From NCBI GenBank assembly GCA_963920635.1, contig OY987299.1, positions 129,763,373 to 129,827,372 of the forward strand: a stretch of 64,000 bases of DNA, in the 5' to 3' direction. The translations under genes were made by a program, and so were the position numbers. The stretch comes from Pseudeuparius sepicola (lineage: Eukaryota; Arthropoda; Insecta; Coleoptera; Anthribidae). The notes beneath the pieces are model-generated. The model saw nothing but the letters and a program-made list of their open reading frames with translations, did no database searches and was not told where the DNA came from. The number at the start of each line of letters is the position of its first letter. Positions within the stretch are counted from its first letter, which is position 1. Shown here one piece after another: positions 58,116 through 64,000 of this stretch.

Positions 58116-59759
58116 TTATTCTCTTACCTTATACCGTTGAGTAAAAAATAATAGGTAAGATGGGCAGCGCATTATCTGTAAAAATACGCTGGCATCATTC
58201 TGTCGGCAAAGCCCTATATCGGTTTCAATTAAATGTGATTCAACGATGATACAGTCAATCTGACGAATGTTTAGACCTACGTCATCGCTGCCAAAATTTA
58301 TAAATCCCATTATTCCCAATAAATTATCAATCTTGAGCATATATTATATGTTATTAATATCTGGATATGCACGTAACAAGTTGAGCTTTGTCTACCGGCT
58401 AATATTAATAATACGAAAAAGATATTCGATCGTAAATGGATTTTTGGCAGCGATGACGTATATTTCTCAATAGGTACTTTTTTTTCAGACAAAAGATGCG
58501 TGCAAGGCTGCTTTTAATGTGGTTCTTTAAAGAAGATATTTTAATTTTATATTGTGGAATATTTTACTTATTTTTGTTATTTTTGCATGATGTAAATAAT
58601 CATTATATTATATCATATTACTGCTCTTTCTGTGTTATTATTCTATTCACTAGATATTTAAAAACCCTTTTTAATGCGATTTGTGAGGTAAGTATGAATG
58701 TATGGCATAGTAGTGAAATTTGATAAAAGTAATAATTACTTTAACTTTTTAAATTTATTAAAAAGGCTTGCATAATAATTATAAATTGCTTTTTCTACCA
58801 AATCAACATTAACCATTATTAAACTTCTCATGAAATTTTTGGTTATAAAACTTTAAAATGTAAAAGAATGTTCACAGCACTTGTACATGAAACGCGTAGC
58901 AGTATAAATCGCAACTAACCCTAATTTTTAAAATGTATTTTTTTTAGGAAAAAAAATTCTATTGGTTACGATAAACGTTATATGAAACATTTTTTAATCA
59001 AATATGCATCGCGTTTTAAACGTTTAAATGGTATTTAATTGAACGTTAATAATAACATTGAAGATTCAACGAAGTATTAAGCGAAAAAATATAATGATTA
59101 CACTAAAAAGTACCTTACATCGTTTGGAAGCCATTTTTTCTCTAGCAGCTCTGTTGATTGAACAGGTAAGTAATAGCATTTTTTAACAAAAATTCGTTCT
59201 TCATTAAGGTTATTCTAATGTTTTTCTACTTAGTTTGATAAACGTTGTCCTTTTTAGATAAATATATTTTTTAAGATTAATCAACTTATTGCTACAAAAA
59301 CGTTTCTTTGTAACTAATATTAATAACGAGTTATTGCAAACAAATCGAATTTTTGTGATGTTGTTTTTAGGAGTTAAAAAGTCGTCGGTCAATTTACAAC
59401 TAGCGTGTAATATGCTTTTGAAGATCCGTATTGGAATTTTAATAAAACGTGTTTTTTTTGTTACATTGATGTTAAGTAGTTATGGTAAACATCCGTTAAA
59501 TCCGGCGACATTCAACTAAAAATTAACGTTACGGTTATTAATTTTTAATTATAGTTGTTTTAGCATTTTTAATATCATTCCATTTTCTAAAATCTAATAC
59601 GTATTTTAAAACTTTGTAACTGTAATTTCATTAACGTTATTTTAGAACGTTAATAAATCTTTGAAATTACAACGTTATTTCACAGTTGATGCCAAACGGA
59701 AGTAAGTATATTAAATGATGAACCTACATATTCATATGTAAAAAATGTATTTAATTTTC
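58116..59759. other. AT-rich, non-tandem part of the 11-kb element
   Basis: A 74-codon minus-strand frame (58116-58340) begins MLKIDNLLGIMGFINFGSDD. I do not recognise it. At 59500-59545 an ATTAACGTTACGGTTATTAA segment repeats the element's right subterminal sequence near 60758, so part may be an internal duplication of the end. Confidence 0.4.
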
Positions 59760-60745
59760 GTGTGCGTGAACTTTTAAATAAAATGGTAAATATACGTTTC
59801 TTCATGAGTTAATAAGCCGTTGAAATATAACGTTCTTTTACGTTTGGTACTAAACGTATATTCGGAAGTACATTTAAACGTAAAAAATACGCGTTTTTCT
59901 CTGACTTTTAAACGTTTAAATAAAATGGTAAATATACGTTATCTTCATGAGTTAGTAAGCCGTTGAAATATAACGTTCTTTTACCTTTGGTACTTAACGT
60001 ATATTCGGAAGTACATTTAAACGTAAAAAATACGCGTTTTTTCTCTGGCTCTTAAACGTTTAAATAAAATGGTAAATATACGTTATTTTCATGAGTTAAT
60101 AAGCCGTTGAAATATAACGTTCTTTTACGTTTGGTACTTAACGTATATTCGGAAGTACATTCAAACGTACAAAAATACGTGTTTTTTCTCTGGTTATTAA
60201 ACGTTTAAATAAAATGGTAAATATACGTTATCTTCATGAGTTAATAGGCCGTTGAAATATAACGTTATTTTAAATTTAATGTTTTACGTTTATTCGGAAG
60301 TACATTTAAACGTAAAAAATACGTGTTTTTCTCTGGCTCGTCAACATTTAAATAAAATGGTAAATATACGTTATCTTCATGCGTTTATAAGCAGTTGATA
60401 TATAACGTTATTTTACAGTTAAAACTTAACAAAAATATACGTTATCTTCATGAATTAATAAGCCGTTGGTTATTAACGTTATTTTCCATTTAATGTTTTA
60501 CGTTTATTCGGAAGTACTTTTAAACGTAAAATATACGTGTTTTTTTCTGGCTCGTCAACGTTTAAATAAAATGGTAAATATGCGTTATATTCATGCGTTG
60601 ATAAGCAATTGATATATAACGTTATTTTACAGTTAAAACCTAACGTGTGTACTCGGAATTCAGTTAAACGTAAAAAAAACGTATTTTTTTTCAGGCTGGT
60701 CAACGTTGAAATGTAATGGTAAATATACGTTAGATCCCGCGACAT
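59760..60745. repeat. satellite array 3, about 140-bp unit, 6-7 copies
   Basis: AAAATGGTAAATATACGTTA recurs near 59780, 59922, 60068, 60208, 60354, 60568 and 60712. Units include AAGCCGTTGAAATATAACGT and a TTCGGAAGTACATTTAAACG word. They are ACGTT-rich like the other arrays, but I see no long alignment between the families. Confidence 0.92.
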
Positions 60746-61053
60746 TACCACCAAAAATTAACGTTATGGTTATCAGTTACTTGTTAACGTTATTTTAACG
60801 AACTCTGGTTTACTGGGACGCCGCTGCTCATCTGAACAGGGCCAAATTATTGCACAAAATGACAACCCATAATATGTATAAAATAATTCCTAAACGGGCT
60901 AGAAAAAAATTAAAAAATATTTGGAAAAGTTTCAACACTCTGTATATGGAGAACCAAGCGTTTTTGAGCTAATGTTTATTAAGCATATGTTCTTATTTTA
61001 GCGAATTCTACCTTGTGTTTTCGGCTCTGCCTTTAGATGTGACTCACCCTGTA

Positions 61054-61891
61054 TAATATGTGACACCAGAAACGTATGCCAGCAACTCATTTTGAGAGAG
61101 AACCATCTTGAAAGACTCGACTATTTTCAACCTTATCTGATCTTATCTTCTGGCCAAATGAGTTTGCATCTTCATAAATCAGTTATTTACTATTTACCTT
61201 AACGACTACAAATTGACTCGACGCCATCGAGGCTGGCGTGTTAAATTTCTAGCGATCATTTATGGATCAATTTAAATTTCTTTTCGACCAGCAGTTTCTC
61301 CGACCACCGCGGTCGTGGCATTCGCGTTCAATTCCCATACGCCATCTGTCGTCCTGACCATACACTGAAAAAAACAATTGCGAAATGGACAATATTTTAA
61401 ACCGGCCACCTTTGACATTATTTAAATTAACGTCCGCAGTGAATAACTGTCACTTTTTGGGTGTAGTTTTCTTTAAACTCTATCAAATGGGAACTCTGAC
61501 AAAATGGAAGAATATATATTAACTAATTTAACTAATAATTCAATATTGTAGGTGACAGGTATAAAATTTGACATTGCAAGCAATTTTTGCTTGTAGAAAG
61601 ATAAAAAATTACATATTGAAAAGCGGCCACGTGACTTTCGGTAACTGTCAACAAAAATAAGTTCTAATACTTCACTTATTTGTCAAAATATCGAAAAAAC
61701 TTATTAGACATAATTCTTTATCCATTATAGGTATATAATTTGTCATGAACTTACAGTAACATTCATTTTCTCTCATTATGTTTATTTCTATACATTTACA
61801 TATATAAAATAGTGTGGTCAATTTTAAAAAATGTTAAATTTATATACAAAGTATATATATATATATGAATGATATTATGAATTTACACTAA

Positions 61892-61935
<44 letters not shown>

Positions 61936-62229
61936 TTAGTGTAAATTCATAAATATTTGTAAAATTAGTTCAACAAAAATTAGAAATTATTTTGCATGTT
62001 TGATTACATTGTTATGTTGTTTTTTAATTATATGGCGTACTAGACACGAAAGTTAATATAAATAAAAAAACAGGTTGTAATCAACATGTAACATAAATAT
62101 AGGTTATACCAATATCAATTAAACAATTAAATAATGTTAAAGTGATAAGCAGATGGCTTCAATATACTAAGGGTTTCATGAAGAGTCTGTTTATTTTATT
62201 TGCTAACTAAAATAAAATATAAAAGTAAA
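61054..62229. other. unique spacer with a TA palindrome
   Basis: The stretch 61200-61370 is CpG-containing and looks unique. CACTGAAAAAAAC at 61365 could be an element tip, but no partner was found. No gene is recognised. Confidence 0.4.
61878..61948. repeat. perfect palindrome around (TA)n
   Basis: AATTTACACTAAAACTA, then about 40 bases of TA, then TAGTTTTAGTGTAAATT. The two flanking 17-mers are exact inverses, so the whole segment can form a long cruciform. Confidence 0.93.
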
Positions 62230-62963
62230 TAGAGCTTTAAATCTTGAATTTCAAGGATTTCCAAAAAAATCTTTTGTAGTAGGTACCTACTTTTCTCTTG
62301 CTGAATAATTTTAACATTATCATGATTAATTATTTTGTGAAGTATTTTTATTTAATTTGCAGTCACTTCTATTGCCAGAAATACCCTTTTTAACAATTGT
62401 GAAGTTTATCCAATGTATTTTTATCACAATTTTAACAAGGAAAATAATGAACAACGAACAACATTAGTTTAAAATGTTGTAATGTCTTTTAATTTTGTGT
62501 ATAGTTTAGAAATTGGATCAGCACTTTTAGTGCAATTTTTTATTCTCCCAACAAAACAATTTATTATTTTAGGAGTTAAGCCTTCAATAAAAGGAAAGGA
62601 ATGCAATTATAAAATTCTATGATCAACATTATTAGTTAAATATCGCCAGAAATATTAGGATTATTTGTATTTGTTATGTTAGTCCTTGTGTTAAATAAAA
62701 TTGTATTAATAAATTTTATTGGAAAAGAGTTAAAAATTAAAATTTCCTTTAGTCTTTGTAGATTTAATTGTTTCAGGGAAGGGTGAACAAGTTGTTCGAT
62801 TATATTTTTTACAGATACCATGATATTTATTTTCATTTGTTACTGTGGTAATGGAGAAAATTAATGTACCTTTCTGAATTGGAATAGGTTTTATATAACA
62901 CCGGCGAAGCGGTATAATAGGAGTATATGACAATTTTTTGTATTCTGCTCTTGCTTCACCCAA
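62230..62963 (-). pseudogene. Penelope-like element remnant (RT C-terminus and GIY-YIG)
   Basis: Minus-strand pieces in shifting frames align in order with the PLE at 45.5 kb. They are NSERYINFLHYHSNK, then QLVHPSLKQLNLQRLKEIL and KFINTILFNTRT, then LTPKIINCF, SKLYTKLKD, a YIG-x-TSQLLK-like stretch, and DNVKIIQQEKS. Frame breaks and stops are frequent. It is a distinct, older subfamily, not a copy of the 45-kb element. Confidence 0.75.
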
Positions 62964-63868
62964 AAACTATTTTTAGTATCTTGGATCTTATAGAGGGCGC
63001 TGGTAGCAGCTTAAAAATAAGAATCGCATCAGGTAAAGTTCGTTTTCTGGGAAATATTGAAAAATTTTATTAGAAAAATTTGTTCAGAATTAAAAAATTT
63101 GACGTTGTATCAGAGATAAAATGCTTCGAGCTGCGCTCTCGGGATTTTATCAGAAAATAAAAGACCAATTTATACTCGTGGTCTTTCTAGGCAAAATAGC
63201 GCTTTCGAAAAAAATATCGATAAAATTTCCGGCACTTGTGATATAATATACGATTATTTAAATGAAAAAGGTAACTAATGTTCGTTCCATAGAGAATTTT
63301 GTGGCAAGTTGGTATAACTGTTTCATCTTTATATTTCATAAAGAAATGCATATAATTCTTTGGTCCATGTATGAATATGACAGACAACAGCTGACGAGTA
63401 CCTACCTACTCGGCCTATACATGTACATTTCTCCGTGTACTTACTGTACCGATAAAACCATGGGCGGCAATTACCGGTAGTGGGTAAACTTTCGATTTTA
63501 AAGCATACATTTTAATGCCTCGTGATTTATTCAAGTTACGCCCGTACGTGTTTATGATGCGAGAGGAGGAACTTTATGTCCTCAGTTTAATATTAATACC
63601 GTCCGCGGCCTTTTCTGCATTCTTACCGGCCTCCCGGGACGAGTATGGAATTAGAATAGAGCGCGTTTCGCCTTAGAGAGGACAGAGCGGGTTCCCTTAA
63701 AATATCTGAGATCTCAATGTGGTTTTTCCGATAAGGCGACGAGATAAAAAAATGCGACAGCGACACTATTTTTGTGACAAACCATTACAGTATGTCTAAC
63801 AAGTTCACGGTATCTACTTACAACAATTCGGAACAATTAGAAAATTTCCTGCTAATCTCATTATATTC
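62964..63868. other. mostly unique sequence
   Basis: The stretch 63480-63720 is richer in CG (CCGTCCGCGGCC, CCTCCCGGGACG) and may be unique host DNA. No convincing coding exon or element end is seen. Confidence 0.35.
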
Positions 63869-63869
63869 A

Positions 63870-64000
63870 GGGTGTACCCGTATATTTAGTGCCCCCCTCC
63901 ATTTACAGTCATTATTTTTGGGTGAGAAAAAATGTTTCAAATAAAAACATTGTCTAAAACTTGTCCCATTTAACCGACTCTCTATCTCTTGTAGCTACCG
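63870..64000. mobile_element. start of a mariner/Tc1-type element running off the window
   Basis: TTCAGGGTGTACCCGTATAT resembles the CAGGGTG tips of the other fold-backs, followed by AT-rich and CTCTATCTC sequence like their subterminal regions. The TA duplication is mutated and the partner end lies outside. Confidence 0.4.

Larger units (their letters stand above)
49792..60817. mobile_element. 11-kb repeat-built element with CCCAGTAAAC ends
   Basis: The left tip CCCAGTAAACACAGATCAG and right tip CTCTGGTTTACTGGG are inverted. The flanks, ...TTTGTATCTAC on the left and ACGCCGCTG on the right, rejoin to the sequence mirrored in the left arm of the surrounding fold-back (inverse of 49565-49590). 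This leaves a 2-bp AC duplication. Subterminal DNA and interior arrays are rich in ACGTT. No transposase is recognised. Superfamily unknown. Confidence 0.72.
49327..61051. mobile_element. fold-back, mariner/Tc1-type tips, split by an 11-kb insertion
   Basis: The tips are CAGGGTGAGTCACATCTAAA and the inverse ending TGACTCACCCTG, flanked by TA (49325-49326 and 61052-61053). The left arm spans 49327 to about 49610 and the right arm 60818-61051 plus the piece just left of the insertion (49770-49791). Without 49792-60817 the element would be about 700 bp. Confidence 0.88.

Noticed and set aside
58116..58340. 74-codon frame in the 11-kb element as its transposase or a capsid-like protein
   Set aside because: Too short, no catalytic pattern, and the vague resemblance I considered could not be supported.
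49792..60817. Helitron identity for the 11-kb element
   Set aside because: It has inverted tips and an AC duplication, and lacks a TC start or a hairpin-CTRR end.
49327..61051. One 11.7-kb mariner-type transposon
   Set aside because: The outer tips belong to a fold-back of about 700 bp, and the mirrored arm proves the interior was inserted later.
61365..61377. CACTGAAAAAAAC as the left end of another CACTA-like element
   Set aside because: No mirrored end found downstream within the window.

Overview
The window looks like transposon-dense, gene-poor nuclear DNA from an arthropod, most likely an insect. The evidence is AT-rich sequence with short CpG-rich islands, mariner/Tc1 elements ending in CACCCTGTATA next to TA, hAT elements with 8-bp target duplications, Penelope-like retroelements (PLEs), and satellites. 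I recognise no intact host protein-coding gene, rRNA or tRNA gene. Nearly all recognisable coding sequence is broken transposase or reverse transcriptase. The interspersed unique, CpG-rich or TAAT-rich patches would suit a large intron or intergenic regulatory region of a host gene, but that is inference.

Layout. 1-7.2 kb: a hAT-type MITE; two copies of a composite repeat carrying a 5S-rRNA-like stretch and a hairpin with TGACTCA sites; a mariner 3' end; and a 2.5-kb CACAGTT-ended element that split one hairpin. 7.6-10.4 kb: a probable second CACAGT element enclosing a 1.2-kb fold-back. 11.7-18 kb: fold-backs, a compound palindrome (14.1-16.1 kb), a CpG-rich patch and another mariner 3' end. 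18.6-20.6 kb: a fold-back with a retrotransposon inserted in it. 21.0-24.1 kb: a hAT derivative containing a complete-length mariner-like element with 369-bp terminal repeats. 24.7-25.8 kb: a PLE. 26.5-32.0 kb: a MITE, two long fold-backs, a third 5S-like composite and a short mariner MITE. 33.0-35.0 kb: a hAT MITE interrupted by a second copy of the hAT derivative. 35.7-36.9 kb: a fold-back. 37.2-41.3 kb: five near-identical 814-bp tandem units. 41.4-43.8 kb: a fold-back within a fold-back. 44.3-47.4 kb: a hAT MITE and a PLE with most of the RT and GIY-YIG regions. 49.3-61.05 kb: a fold-back split by an 11-kb repeat-built element with CCCAGTAAAC ends. 61-64 kb: mostly unique sequence, a TA palindrome, a PLE relic and the start of another element.

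Relationships. Several insertions can be dated against each other because the window itself holds the empty site, either in a second copy or in the mirrored arm of a fold-back. The strongest leads are the 11-kb CCCAGTAAAC element, whose interior is built from at least three tandem-repeat families rich in ACGTT, and the set of long fold-backs. The fold-backs appear to be shrunken mariner/Tc1 relatives whose terminal repeats reach hundreds of bases.
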